The position numbers and the translations under genes are program-made. From positions 116,001 to 180,000 of the forward strand of contig JAXCGZ010017005.1 of NCBI GenBank assembly GCA_037179515.1: DNA of 64,000 nucleotides, read 5' to 3'. Under the pieces are notes generated by a model. It had not been told where the DNA came from. It was given only the letters and a program-made list of their open reading frames with translations, and made no database searches. Positions 1-13,575 of this stretch are shown piece after piece. The DNA comes from Halocaridina rubra (Eukaryota > Arthropoda > Malacostraca > Decapoda > Atyidae). Numbering within the stretch: the stretch's first letter is position 1; every line of letters begins with the position of its first letter.

Positions 1-19
1 TGTGGGTATTCATATTACA

Positions 20-22
<3 letters not shown>

Positions 23-88
<66 letters not shown>
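23..88. repeat. (CA)n microsatellite at 5' junction of a LINE copy
   Basis: Uninterrupted CA repeat directly abutting the 5'-truncated start of the CR1-like copy that follows. A reading frame passes from the CA run (Thr-His codons) into RT, but this is a by-product of the junction and not a real N-terminus. Confidence 0.95.
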
Positions 89-2042
<1,954 letters not shown>

Positions 2043-2373
2043 TGACTCATTTAGGTGTAACCCCTTGTATTAACTTAAGCATAAACATAGCCACGTCAAA
2101 TTTGGTTTTTGTCTTCAACTTTAAACCATTTTAGCTCCTTAATAAATGATGTTGCCCGGTCAAACTTAATTCTTGCCGTGACCAACAGCAAATTTAGCAG
2201 CAAAATTTTTAATCTTTTGAATCTTGCTTAATATACTTTTATTACAGCCGCTCCATATCACAGAGCAATAGGATATGTAGCTAAGAAATAAAGCCTCCAC
2301 TATTATTATCCTTCTGTGGCTGCCCAAAAAATCTTTATTTCTATTTAAGAAGAGGAGCATATAGTTGGTTTAA

Positions 2374-2483
<110 letters not shown>

Positions 2484-2934
2484 GACATGAGATTCAAATG
2501 ATTAATGGCGGTCGTGAATGAATCCCATTTTCCTTACAGAAGGTAAGTGGTGCATGTAAGACGAGATTGCCATTTTCTAATTTCTAGGTCTTTGGGTATG
2601 TGATTTAGATAAGCTCTTGATCCGATGAATATGAATCGGGTTTTACCTGAATTTACTCTAAGGCCATTTCTTGTAAATTATTGTAATACTCCTTCATTTG
2701 TGGAATTTATTTCTAAGATTAGGAGGTGAAGATGTTCTCTATTTTTGGAGAGAAGCAGCTGTGCATCATCTGCAAATTGGACAAGCATGATAATCTGAGC
2801 AACAGTTTGTAAAGTGTTTATAAATATATTAAAATTTATGGGACCGAGTACTGAGTATGAGGGACACAAAATTCAACAGAGAGGTTTTAAGATACAGGTT
2901 TTTCTATTTTTACTGACCGCATGCGATGAGTTAA

Positions 2935-3304
2935 GGGGGGTTTACACGGTCAAACGGTTCGTCGAATACGGTTCGACAGACAAGTGTTTGAAGTGATGTT
3001 CGAACGTGTGAACGGGGTATTTGGATGTCGAACACGTTTGTCGAACGTGTTCGACAACCAAATACCCCGTTCACACGTTCGAACTTTTAAAGGGGGATTT
3101 ACACGGTCAAACGGTTCGTCGAACGCGGTTCGACAGACAAGTGTTCGAAGTGATGTTCGAACGTGTGAACGGGGTATTTGTTTGTCGAACACGTTTGCCG
3201 AACGTGTTCGACAACCAAATACCCCGTTCATACGTTCGAACATCACTTCAAACACTTGTCTGTCGAACCGTGTTCGACGAACCGTTTGACCGCGTAAACC
3301 CTCC
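2935..3304. mobile_element. foldback MITE with partial internal tandem copy
   Basis: The two ends are inverted copies: GGGGGGTTTACACGGTCAAA at the left and its near-complement at the right (ACCGTTTGACCGCGTAAACC, then CTCC), with about 85 bp matching at few mismatches. Inside, a left unit (2935-3086) stops after a TTCGAAC motif, and a second unit starting AAGGGGGATTTACACGG (about 3090-3304) is itself an almost complete palindrome of roughly 215 bp. TTAA on the left and TTTA on the right flank it, resembling a decayed TTAA target duplication as in piggyBac-type elements; that class is inference. It has no coding capacity and sits inside the decayed LINE. Confidence 0.75.
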
Positions 3305-3743
3305 TTTAGAGAGCTATTATACCAGAAATCATCTCTATGTAAGCTTTTCATTTTCCTTAAGAGAATCGGATGAGAGACAATGCCGAGAACTTTGGGGAGG
3401 TCACATAGGGCAAATAATGATATCTGATTCTAATCTATATTTTTGTATAATGTGTCAGTAACTTGTAGATATACCCTTCCTGTAGTCGTAATAGCTTTTC
3501 GAAAATAGATGGTTTCTTGACAAGTATTCATACAACGGATTTGTTAAAAGTTTCTCTAAAACTTTAAAAACAAAAATTAGGAGAAGGGTATAAATGGGTC
3601 TGTAGCTACTTGGATTCTCACTGTCTTCCTGTTCAAATACTGGGCAAACAATTCCATATGTAAATTCATCTGGGAATACCCCTTTGACAATGGAAGTGTT
3701 GTTATGTAGAAAGCTAGTATAGGTAATGAAACTTTCCAGAATT

Positions 3744-4400
<657 letters not shown>

Positions 4401-4805
4401 CAGGGTGTCTACAAAGTCTGGGTACATAGGAAATTTCACTATGCAGACCTATTCAATCGAGTTCACCTGAATTTTGTAAAGCGCATCAAATTATGCATTG
4501 CAAATGATGGAAATCATATTGCAAATATTATTTATTAACATTAGATTTAAATAAAATTGTTTTGTTTTAAAAGTCTGTGTTAATAACCTGTGTACCCAGA
4601 CGAAGTCTGGGTACACAGGTTATTAACACAGACTTTTAAAACAAAACAATTTTATTTAAATCTAATGTTAATAAATAATATTTGCAATATGATTTCCATC
4701 ATTTTCAATGCATAATTTGATGCCCTTTACAAAATTCAGGTGAACTCGATTGAATAGGTCTGCATAGTGAAATTTCCTATGTACCCAGACTTTGTGGACA
4801 CCCTG
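4401..4805. mobile_element. 405-bp near-perfect palindromic MITE, TA-flanked (copy 1)
   Basis: Starts CAGGGTGTCTACAAAGTCTG and ends with the inverse, flanked by TA on both sides (4399-4400 and 4806-4807). TA target duplication and CAGGGTGTC termini fit the Tc1/mariner (IS630) superfamily. The two arms of about 200 bp pair almost perfectly around a 3-nt centre (GAA, near 4603). There is no coding capacity. A second copy of exactly the same length lies at 43438-43842. Confidence 0.85.
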
Positions 4806-5215
4806 TATAAAAAAGAACACAATGATATACTACAAAAACATGAAATAATAAACGGTATCGAGTAGAAAAACAAAGAAATTATACGAAAAATTGAAATAAA
4901 AAGAAATGTAAATGCCATAATAAAATAAACATATGAAATGAAGAACCTTAGAGAAGATAAATACAAACTCCTTATTTCCAGAAGAAATAAACTGTTCAAT
5001 ATAATCTGCGGGTGAAAAACGTATTAAACGGAGTCACTATTCACACGCTAAGTCGCGAAGTGCCATAGAAATAGTCATGTATCATAATCCTGCGACACGC
5101 GATATTCCGACAGTAATGTTTATTCACATACTATCATGCCTTGTCACATGACACTATTTTAAGCTCGATGTCGAATGAAAATATCTGGGTCATTTAAATT
5201 TACAAGAGACACACC
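4806..5215. other. AT-rich stretch, nothing recognised
   Basis: No coding, RNA or repeat signal that I can support; it separates the palindromic MITE from the minus-strand LINE array. Confidence 0.5.
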
Positions 5216-6016
5216 CACACACATACGTGTGTGTGTGATTACCTAATTGTGATTACCTAATTGTGTTTACGGGAAAGAGCCCAAAGCTCGTATCTTCCCG
5301 TCTCCTTATCGGTTCCATTTTAGACTTAGTGATACTTATCATACCTGTCCTTAAAACTATGGATTGAGATAGCAATAACTACCTCCTCGCTTAGCCAATT
5401 CCATTTATCAACTACTCTTACACTGAAAAAGTATCTCCTTACATCCTGCAAAGAAGTTTTCTTACGAAGCTTCAAACTATGACCTCTAGTTCTAGAGCCA
5501 GCCATATCAAAATATCGATCCCTATCCACTCTATCATAACCATGAAGGAATTTAAAGACTGTCACCATATCCCCCCTCACTCTTCTAGCTTCCAGTGATG
5601 GTAAGTCTAATTCCCTCAGCCTCTCATCATAACTGAGATTGCGTATTTCTGGCACCAGTTTCGTGGCATGTCTTTGAACTTTTTCAAGCTTAGCTATGTG
5701 CTTTTTCAAGTGTGGATTCCAAAAAGGGGCTGCATATTCGAGTTTTGGCCTTACATAGGTTACATAAATATTTCTGAACATTTCCTTGTCCATGTGCCTG
5801 AAGGCTACCCTTACATTTGATAAGAATGCATATGCTGCCCTTACTATGCCATTTATATGTATTTCTGGAGACAAATCTGCCAGTATGTTTACTCCTAGAT
5901 CTCTCTCATTTTCTGTCTCTTGAAGTTGTACTCCAGCCACCGAGTAGTCAAGCTTGGGCCTTCTTGCACTTGTACCCATTCTCATTACCTTACATTTTGA
6001 AGTATTGAATTTCATT
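5216..6016 (-). pseudogene. CR1-like LINE copy B1, RT C-terminus and 3' end
   Basis: First unit (3'-most) of the minus-strand array. The reading frame starts at MKFNTSKCKVMRMG, just after the FADD box, and runs intact for 229 residues to the family stop after DRYDKYH. No catalytic motif is included, so it is only the thumb and C-terminal part. The 3' UTR hairpin and two tail units follow (5232-5275), then TG/CA-rich sequence. Its 5' edge at about 6016 abuts a TG run and the tail of copy B2, so B1 was inserted into, or fused to, the 3' end of B2. Confidence 0.9.
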
Positions 6017-7412
6017 GTGTGTGTTAGTGTGTGTGTAATGACCTAGTTGTAACTACCTAATTGTGTGATTACCTAATTGTTATTACCTAATTAGGTTTAC
6101 GGGAAAGAGCCCAAAGCTCATATCTTCCCGTCTCCTGATCGGTTCCATTTTGTACTTAGTGACACTTATCATACCTGTCCTAAAAACTATGGATTGAGAT
6201 AGCATTAACTACCTCCTAGCTTAGCGAATTCCAATTATCAACTACTCTTACACTGAAAAAGTATTTCCTTACATCCTGAAAAGAAGTTTTCTTACGAAGC
6301 TTCAAACTATGACCTCTAGTTCTAGAGCCAGCCATATCAAAATATCGATCCCTATCCACTCTATCATAACCATGAAGGAATTTAAAGACTGTCACCATAT
6401 CCTCCCTCAATCTTCTAGCTTCTAGTGATCGTATGTCTAATTCCCTCAGCCTCTCATCATAACTGAGATTGCGTAATTCTGACACCAGTTTCGTGGCATG
6501 TCTTTGAACTTTTTCAAGCTTAGCTATGTGCTTTTTCAAGTGCGGATTCCAAAAGGGGGCTGCATATTCGAGTTTTGGACTCACATACGTTACATAAAAA
6601 TTTCTGAACATTACCTTGTCCATGTGCCTGAAGGCTAACCTTTCATTTGATAAGAAGGCAGATGCTGCCCTTACTATGCCATTTATTGTATTTCTGGAGA
6701 CAAATCTGCCAGTATGTTTACTCCTAGATCTCTCTCATTTTCTGTCTCTTGAAGATGTACTCCAGCCACCGAGTAGTCAAGCTTGGGCCTTCTTGCACTA
6801 GTACCCATTCTAATTACCTTACATTTTGAAGTATTGAATTTCATTAGCCACTTTTCTGACCACTTATGCAGACTATTTAGATCTTCCTGAAGTTCTCTAC
6901 CACTGTTCTCGTTTTTTACTTTCTTCACAATCTTTGCATCATCTGCAAACATATTCATGAATGAATTTACAGACTCTGGTAGGTCATTTACATATACAAG
7001 GAACAAAAGTGGCCCTAAAACTGAACCCTGTGGAACTCCACTACTAACTCTTCTCCATTCCGGCACTGAGTGTCTTACTTTAACCCTCTGTTCCCTTCCT
7101 TCTAAGTAAGTTTTTATCAATTCCAAGACAATTCCTCCCATTCCAGCCATTACTTGCAGTTTCCTAACAAATCTCCCATGTGGAACAGTGTCAAACGCTT
7201 TCTGAAAGTCTAAGAATATACAATCTGCCCAGCCCTCTCTTTCCTGTAAGATTCAGCTTACCTCATCATAAAATTTTAATAACTTTGTTACAGTTGATCT
7301 ACCTTCACTGATGCAATGTTGCCTCACTGACAAAAAGTTGAAGGATTTCAAGTGAAGAGAGATATGTTTCCTTAGTAGTTTCTCCATAACTTTGCAAACT
7401 ATGCTGGTCAAG
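6017..7412 (-). pseudogene. CR1-like LINE copy B2, RT with frameshifts
   Basis: Second unit of the minus-strand array. RT pieces lie in three frames: VSLTSIVCKVMEKLL (7435-7253), GVPQGSVLGPLLFL with FADDAKIV (7150-6683), and the C-terminal part (6623-6216). The catalytic region between them is shifted (around 7250). The 3' end carries about four degenerate tail units (6030-6105), more than other copies. The 5' edge is at the VSLTSIV codons, joined directly to a TGTGTGTG run and the tail of copy B3. Confidence 0.88.
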
Positions 7413-8770
7413 GAAACTGTGTGTGTGATTACCAAATTGTGATATCCTAATTGTGTTTACGGGAAAGAGCCCAAAGCTCATATCTTCCCGTCTCCCGATC
7501 GGTTCCATTTTGTACTTAGTTATACTTATCATACCTGTCCTTAAAACTAGTTATTGAGATAGCATTAACTACCTCCTCGCTTAGCGAATTCCAATTATCA
7601 ACTACTCTTACACTGAAAAAGTATCTTCCTTACATCCTGCAAAGAAGTTTTCTTACGAAGCTTCAAACTATGACCTCTAGCTCTACAGCCTGCCATATCA
7701 AAATATCGATCCCTATCCACTCTATCATAACCATGAGGGAATTTAAAGACTGTCACCATATCCCCCTTCAATCTTCTAGCTTTGAGTGATGGTAAGTCTA
7801 ATTCCCTCAGCCTCTCATCATAACTGACATTACGTATTTCTGGCACCAGTTTCGTGGCATGTCTTTGAACTTTTTCAAGCTTAGCTATGTGCTTTTTCAA
7901 GTGTGGATTCCAAAAGGGGGCTGCATATTCGAGTTTTGGCCTCACATAGGTTACATAAATATTTCTGAACATTTCCTTGTCCATGTGCCTGAATGCTACC
8001 CTTACATTTGATAAGAATGCATATGCTGCCCTTACTATGCCATTTATATGTATTTCTGGAGACAAATCTGCCAGTATGTTTACTCCTAGATCTCTCTCAT
8101 TTTCTGTCTCTTGAAGTTGTACTCCAGCCACCGAGTAGTCAAGCTTGGGCCTTCTTGCACTTATACCCATTCTCATTACCTTACATTTTGAAGTATTGAA
8201 TTTCATTAGCCACTTTTCTGACCACTCGCGCAGACTAGATCTTCCTGAAGTTCTCTACCATTGTTCTCGTTTCCTACTTTCTTCACAATCTTTGCATCAT
8301 CTGCAAACATATTCATGAATGAATTTACAGACTCTGGTAGGTTATTTACATATACAAGGAACAAAAGTGGCCCTAAAACTGAACCCTGTGGAACTCCATT
8401 ACTAACTCTTCTCCATTCAGACACTGAGTGTCTTACTCTAACCCTCTGTTCCCTTCCTTCTAAGTAAGTTTTTATCAATTCCAAAACATTTCCACCTATT
8501 CTAGGCATTGCTTGCAGCTTCCTAATAAGTCTCCCATGTGGAACAGTGTCAAATGCTTTCTGGAAGTCTAGGAATATGCAATCTGCCCAGCCCTCTCTTT
8601 CCTGTAAGATTCGGCTTACCTCATCATAAAATTTTAATAACTTTGTTACAGTTGATCTACCTTCACTGATGCAATGTTGCCTCACTGACAAAAAGTTGAA
8701 GGATATCAAGTGAAGAGAGATATGTTTCCTTAGTAGTTTCTCCATAACTTTGCAAACTATGCTGGTCAAG
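7413..8770 (-). pseudogene. CR1-like LINE copy B3, part of a 1,358-bp tandem duplication
   Basis: Third unit of the minus-strand array. RT runs from VSLTSIVCKV through LDFQKAFD, GVPQGSVLGP and FADDAKIV to a short deletion ending in LVCASGQKSG (8793-8206). The remainder continues in another frame (8206-7598). The same deletion, the same NNLPES change and the same C-terminal shift (KILFQCKSS) occur in B4 exactly 1,358 bp away. The 5' part and 5' junction match B2 instead (CISEGRSTVTKLLKF, LELIKTYL). So B3 is a hybrid produced by tandem duplication across the B2/B4 junction, not an independent insertion. Confidence 0.88.
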
Positions 8771-9563
8771 GAAACTGTGTGTGTGATTACCAAATTGTGA
8801 TATCCTAATTGTGTTTACGGGAAAGAGCCCAAAGCTCATATCTTCCCGTCTCCCGATCGGTTCCATTTTGTACTTAGTTATACTTATCATACCTGTCCTT
8901 AATACTAGTTATTGAGATAGCATTAACTACCTCCTCGCTTAGCGAATTCCAATTATCAACTACTCTTACACTGAAAAAGTATCTTCCTTACATCCTGCAA
9001 AGAAGTTTTCTTACGAAGCTTCAAACTATAACCTCTAGCTCTACAGCCTGCCATATCAAAATATCGATCCCTATCCACTCTGTCATAACCATGAGGGAAT
9101 TTAAAGACTGTCACCATATCCCCCTTCAATCTTCTAGCTTTGAGTGATGGTAAGTCTAATTCCCTCAGCCTCTCATCATAACTGACATTACGTATTTCTG
9201 GCACCAGTTTCGTGGCATGTCTTTGAACTTTTTCAAGCTTAGCTATGTGCTTTTTCAAGTGTGGATTCCAAAAGGGGGCTGCATATTCGAGTTTTGGCCT
9301 CACATAGGTTACATAAATATTTCTGAACATTTCCTTGTCCATGTGCCTGAATGCTACCCTTACATTTGATAAGAATGCATATGCTGCCCTTACTATGCCA
9401 TTTATATGTATTTCTGGAGACAAATCTGCCAGTATGTTTACTCCTAGATCTCTCTCATTTTCTGTCTCTTGAAGTTGTACTCCAGCCACCGAGTAGTCAA
9501 GCTTGGGCCTTCTTGCACTTATACCCATTCTCATTGCCTTACATTTTGAAGTATTGAATTTCA

Positions 9564-11459
9564 TTAGCCACTTTTCTGACCACTCGCGCAGACTAGATCT
9601 TCCTGAAGTTCTCTACCATTGTTCTCGTTTCCTACTTTCTTCACAATCTTTGCATCATCTGCAAACATATTCATGAATGAATTTACAGACTCTGGTAGGT
9701 TATTTACATATACAAGGAACAAAAGTGGCCCTAAAACTGAACCCTGTGGAACTCCATTACTAACTCTTCTCCATTCAGACACTGAGTGTCTTACTCTAAC
9801 CCTCTGTTCCCTTCCTTCTAAGTAAGTTTTTATCCATTCCAAAACATTTCCACCTATTCTAGGCATTGCTTGCAGCTTCCTAATAAGTCTCCCATGTGGA
9901 ACAGTGTCAAATGCTTTCTGGAAGTCTAGGAATATGCAATCTGCCCAGCCCTCTCTTTCCTGTAAGATTCGGCTTACCTCATCATAAAATTCTAATAAGT
10001 TTGTTGCTGTTGATATACCTTCTCTGAAGCCATGTTGCCTCACTGACAAACAGTTGAAGGATTCCAAGTGAAGAGAGCTATGTTTCCTTAGTAGTTTCTC
10101 CATAACTTTGCAAACTATGCTGGTCAAGGAAACTGGTCTATAGTTCAGAGCCGTATCCTTCCTTCCCTTTTTGAAGATAGGTATCACGTTTGCTTGTTTC
10201 CAGCATCTTGGAATCTCCCCTGACTCCAGTGACTTTTTAAATATGATACTTAGTGCCACTGATATTGAGTTTGCGCATTTTTTAAGTACATGAGGGGATA
10301 TGTCATCAGGAAATGTAGCTTTATAAACATCTAAATCCATCAGCGCTTTGCATACCTCTGTGGCTGTAAGGTTGATGTTCTCTAATACCGGCCCTTGAGC
10401 TTCTATCACTGCAATCTGAGGGGGTGGGGTATTTTCTACTGTAAATACTGACTGAAACTCCATGTTCAATTCTTTGCAGATCTCTTCATCCGTCTCAGTG
10501 ATGCTTCCATCCTCTCTCTTATGCCTTAAAACCTGTTCTTTTACCTTCAGTTTTCCTATGATAAAGCTGTGAAAAAGATTGGGATTTTCTTCAGTCTTCC
10601 TGGTGATGTCCCTCTCATAGTCTCTCTCTGCCTCTCTTCTTTTACTTAGGTAGTCATTTCTTGCTCTTTTGTAGGTTTGCCAGGCATTTATGTTTTTTCT
10701 CCTCCTATACCATTTCCAGCATTTGTCTCTCCACTCCTTAGCTCTTTTACACTCATTATCGAACCATTTCTCTCTGGCATGAATTACACCTACTTTGGTG
10801 ACAGGTATGCAGTAATCTACTATCTTCCCATATTTCTCACAAAAGATGTCATGCATTTCTTGTACAGATTTGTTGTAAAATAAGGTTCTCCAGTCAATAA
10901 CTGCAAAAAGCTCATTCATTTTGATGTAATCACCTTTCGGATAGTTCCTCTTCATGTCCTCAGTGCCTCTACTGTCAGGCAGAATATCTTCAATGATATA
11001 CTCCATCAACAACACACAGTGGTCACTCTTTCCAATTGGTGGTTCATACTCAATTTTTTCAATATCCAACACATTATCTGTGAATACTAGATCAAGTAGT
11101 GATGGCTCATCCCCACCCCTGGCCCTCGTTGGTTCCATTACATGTTGGTGTAGGAAATTCCTTTGTACGCAATCTAGGAATCTTGCTCCGAATGAGTCCT
11201 CACTACTGTGTGGGTCAAGATTTATCCAATCTATCTCTTTATGATTAAAATCTCCCATAATCAAAATCCTACATTTTCTCTCCCGTGCCATGTTAACAAC
11301 TGAGTTTATGACTTCAATAATACCTATATGACTTTCCTCATAAACTTCTAGCCTATTCTGGTTCCTTGGTGGGTTATATACAACAGTTATTATAATGCTC
11401 TCTGGCCCAGTATTTATGCAAGCAACAAGAAATTCCTTGAACTCACTTTCTATAGCCAA
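9564..11459 (-). CDS. LINE ORF2: endonuclease C-terminal part plus reverse transcriptase (copy B4), frameshifted
   Basis: Largest open segment of ORF2 in copy B4 (631 residues). The segment as given starts at a TTG. The true frame is open further upstream to about 11745, where FLCPNADG and AITETKWS supply the endonuclease Asn/Glu motifs. Within it: MGDFNHKEIDW (about residue 68), SDHCVLLM (SDH motif), an arginine/lysine-rich linker, then RT with NYRPVSL, LDFQKAFD, GVPQGSVLGP and FADDAKIV. A 4-nt deletion just past FADD (near 9590) shifts the frame to LVCASGQKSG. The thumb and C-terminus continue in another frame at 9564-8956. Proposed role: nicking and target-primed reverse transcription. Inactive in this copy. 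Confidence 0.9.
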   Translation of the reverse strand: MAIESEFKEFLVACINTGPESIIITVVYNPPRNQNRLEVYEESHIGIIEVINSVVNMARERKCRILIMGDFNHKEIDWINLDPHSSEDSFGARFLDCVQRNFLHQHVMEPTRARGGDEPSLLDLVFTDNVLDIEKIEYEPPIGKSDHCVLLMEYIIEDILPDSRGTEDMKRNYPKGDYIKMNELFAVIDWRTLFYNKSVQEMHDIFCEKYGKIVDYCIPVTKVGVIHAREKWFDNECKRAKEWRDKCWKWYRRRKNINAWQTYKRARNDYLSKRREAERDYERDITRKTEENPNLFHSFIIGKLKVKEQVLRHKREDGSITETDEEICKELNMEFQSVFTVENTPPPQIAVIEAQGPVLENINLTATEVCKALMDLDVYKATFPDDISPHVLKKCANSISVALSIIFKKSLESGEIPRCWKQANVIPIFKKGRKDTALNYRPVSLTSIVCKVMEKLLRKHSSLHLESFNCLSVRQHGFREGISTATNLLEFYDEVSRILQEREGWADCIFLDFQKAFDTVPHGRLIRKLQAMPRIGGNVLEWIKTYLEGREQRVRVRHSVSEWRRVSNGVPQGSVLGPLLFLVYVNNLPESVNSFMNMFADDAKIVKKVGNENNGRELQEDLVCASGQKSG

Positions 11460-11874
11460 GTTTATTTCTTCAACTTGAATCCTTTCACTTATGAGCAGTG
11501 CTATCCCTCCACCAGTCCTCTCAGATCTTTCAACCCTTAATATTCTGAAGCCCTTAGAAAAAACTGTGACACTGTTTATGTCCTGACTCCACTTAGTCTC
11601 TGTAATTGCTACTATATCTGCCTTACTGTTGTGAATCCTATCTTTTAATTCTACTGCCTTACAAACTAATCCATCAGCATTTGGGCATAAAAATCTTAAT
11701 GAGGTCCCATCCCCTGATCTTCTGTCATTATCTTCTTTATCTCCCCTTTGTCTGGAAGAACTCTGAAATGAAAATTTTTCTTCTCTTCTTCATTCATTTC
11801 CTTCCTCATTTAACCTTCTTACCTCTTGCAACAAATTTTTGATCTTTCCCATCTATTCCTGTGTTCTGTATCAT

Positions 11875-12787
11875 CTAATGAATACTTCTTTGAATTCTTA
11901 AAGGTCTTTTAGACTTTTTTCTCAACAATATATCCTTACATGCTTCTCCTCTCTCAAAGGTTACTTTTGTTGGTCTCGGCTTTCCTTCCCTCGAATATTT
12001 GCCTAGTTGGTGAATGTTTACAATATCCTCAGGACCACAAACTACTCCAATCTTTCTTATTAGGTCTACAACCCTAGCTTTATTTTCTTCAAGTCTCCCC
12101 TGCCATGTTGGCTCCTGGGATTCGCTTATGCCTGAGACTACCACTGTCTTCTCTTTATCAAGTGCCTGTTTAATCAGTGGATTTGCCCTTTCCATCACAA
12201 CGTCTTTCATATTTTTAATTACTGTCTCTTTATAGTCAACTGTTTGTATGTTTTCCAGTGCCACCACATTTACAGCATTTACAGCATCTTTTACTGCCAC
12301 ATTCCCCTTATAGTGCATCAGCAAAGGAAGTTTTCATGGCATCATGTTCCATATTCAGCTCCTGGAACTCTTTTATAAACTGTTCAATGCTTTCCTTAAT
12401 TTGGACATTCCAAGCTGCAATCTCGTCTCTCTCAGAAGAGAGCAGTGAACTAACATCTAATTCATTTAGGTTGTCATTCAGCTGTTTGTTTTTATCTTCC
12501 TGTTTAGATATTCTGGTTTCTAGTTCACTCTTTTCCCCTTCCAGCTTCTTTATTCGTTTTTCTAGTTCCTGTCCTTCCTGCCCTTGTGCTTTATTTGCTT
12601 CCTTCAAAAGTCTTATTTCCTCTCTGAGCGTTTCATTCTCTTTCATTTCTCTATCCATATTCCGAAGTTTATCATCAAGGCTTATAACCATTGCCTCTAA
12701 ATCCTTGATTTTCTGTTTTAGTCTCCTAATAGCTACCCCTCCTCCCGACCCATGGGTTGGAGAGGTTTGGGACAGAGATGGCCTCAT
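11875..12787 (-). pseudogene. LINE ORF1 (coiled coil, RRM-like), frameshifted (copy B4)
   Basis: Start chosen at MRPSLSQTSPTHGSG because the 30.38 kb copy starts the same way; the 26 residues upstream in the same frame are not conserved. The N-terminal half is a long Lys/Glu/Leu heptad-rich coiled coil. A one-base insertion in the codons after FADAL (near 12310) creates a stop. The second half continues in another frame (12324-11875) with VVVSGISESQEP, IHQLGKYSREGKPRPTKVTF, and then a second shift at KKSKRPLRIQ. Family role: RNA-binding chaperone that coats the element transcript. Confidence 0.88.
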
Positions 12788-12865
12788 TCTTATGTTTTCC
12801 CTTGCAGGAAAGCCTCCCATGCTCAAAACTGACTGTCTATTATTCTGTATATTTTTTTTTCTCAC

Positions 12866-13030
12866 TTACATTTATCATAACTATGAACACATTTAGCATT
12901 TATTGTTTTCTAGCTTAGATAAATCTAATTGTAAACTATTTTTACACTAAAAAAGTACAACCTTACATCCTGCTAGGGAGCTTTCTTGTGAAGCTGCAAA
13001 CTGTGACCTCAAATATTAGAGCCAGACATA
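12866..13030 (-). pseudogene. CR1-like 3' coding remnant (copy B5)
   Basis: Minus-strand match to the last roughly 170 bp of ORF2 (Ser/Arg-rich block, LRKKTS-like and dynamic C-terminal codons), diverged and lacking the 3' UTR. It lies immediately 5' of copy B4, extending the head-to-tail order by one. Confidence 0.65.
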
Positions 13031-13407
13031 TATCAGTTTTCAGGTCATGTTGAGAGGACGTTAGACGTATCATCAATCGAAGGAAGAAGGAGGAAGGGAT
13101 GATGTGGTAATGGTCTTAAAATTACTTCATGGTTTTAACAGAGAGAAGAGGGAGCGATATTTTGATGTAGGTGGCTCCGAAACTAGAGGTTATAGTTTGA
13201 AGCTTCATAAGAAAGCTTCTTTGCAATGCAAGACGAAATATTTTTTGGTGTAAAAATAGCTGATGACTGGATTTGGCTACATGAAAAAAAGTAAATGCGT
13301 AAGTTTTAAGGACAGATATCATCAGTATTATTGAGTAATAAATAAAGCTGTGCAGAAGACGGAAATTCGAAAGCATAAGCCCTCCATCTAGTAAACACAA
13401 TTAGGTA
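13031..13407 (+). pseudogene. CR1-like 3' end remnant, opposite strand to B5
   Basis: Plus-strand match to the ORF2 C-terminus: a degenerate form of the RELDLPSLEARR region, then FKFLHG-like, a block like RYFDMAGSRTRGHSLKLRKK, and the 3' UTR with tail ACACAATTAGGTAA (about 13393-13406). Diverged by substitutions and stops. It meets the minus-strand remnant B5 head on at about 13030, so the two form an inverted pair. Confidence 0.75.
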
Positions 13408-13575
13408 AAAAATATACACACATTCATACACACACACAACGCCCAGATAAATACATACATACATACCTACATACATATATAGCACAATTAGGTGATTACA
13501 ACTAGATACTTACAAAAAAAAAGACATACATACATACATACATACATACATACATACATACATACATACATACAC
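13408..13575. repeat. CA / CATA microsatellite with a LINE-tail stub
   Basis: CA runs (13413-13440), CATA units (13453-13480), a stub GCACAATTAGGTGATTACAA (about 13482-13501) matching the LINE 3' tail unit, then (CATA)n (13524-13575). The next LINE copy begins at the end of this run. Confidence 0.85.

Larger units (their letters stand above)
8771..12865 (-). mobile_element. CR1-like LINE copy B4, near full length
   Basis: Fourth unit of the minus-strand array: ORF1 (12787 to about 11870), ORF2 (about 11745 to 8880), 3' UTR hairpin and tail (about 8775-8835). The ORF1 start context resembles the 30.38 kb copy for only about 15 nt upstream of the ATG and then diverges, so the 5' UTR is truncated or replaced. 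At its 5' side lies the 3' remnant of another minus-strand copy (12866-13030), so the head-to-tail order extends here too. Confidence 0.88.

Noticed and set aside
2950..3461. Overlapping frames on both strands rich in CRTR, FDRQVFEV and similar
   Set aside because: They arise from the foldback element, whose palindromic arms give similar frames on both strands.
7253..7435. Possible telomeric repeat, because LINE tails contain TTAGG
   Set aside because: TTAGG occurs only inside the 14-nt tail unit AATTAGGTAATC and never as tandem (TTAGG)n.
10677..10883. Recurrent opposite-strand frame MPGIYVFSPPIPFPAFVS (also near 27.4, 32.3 and 63.7 kb)
   Set aside because: It repeats only because it is the antisense shadow of the conserved ORF2 linker.
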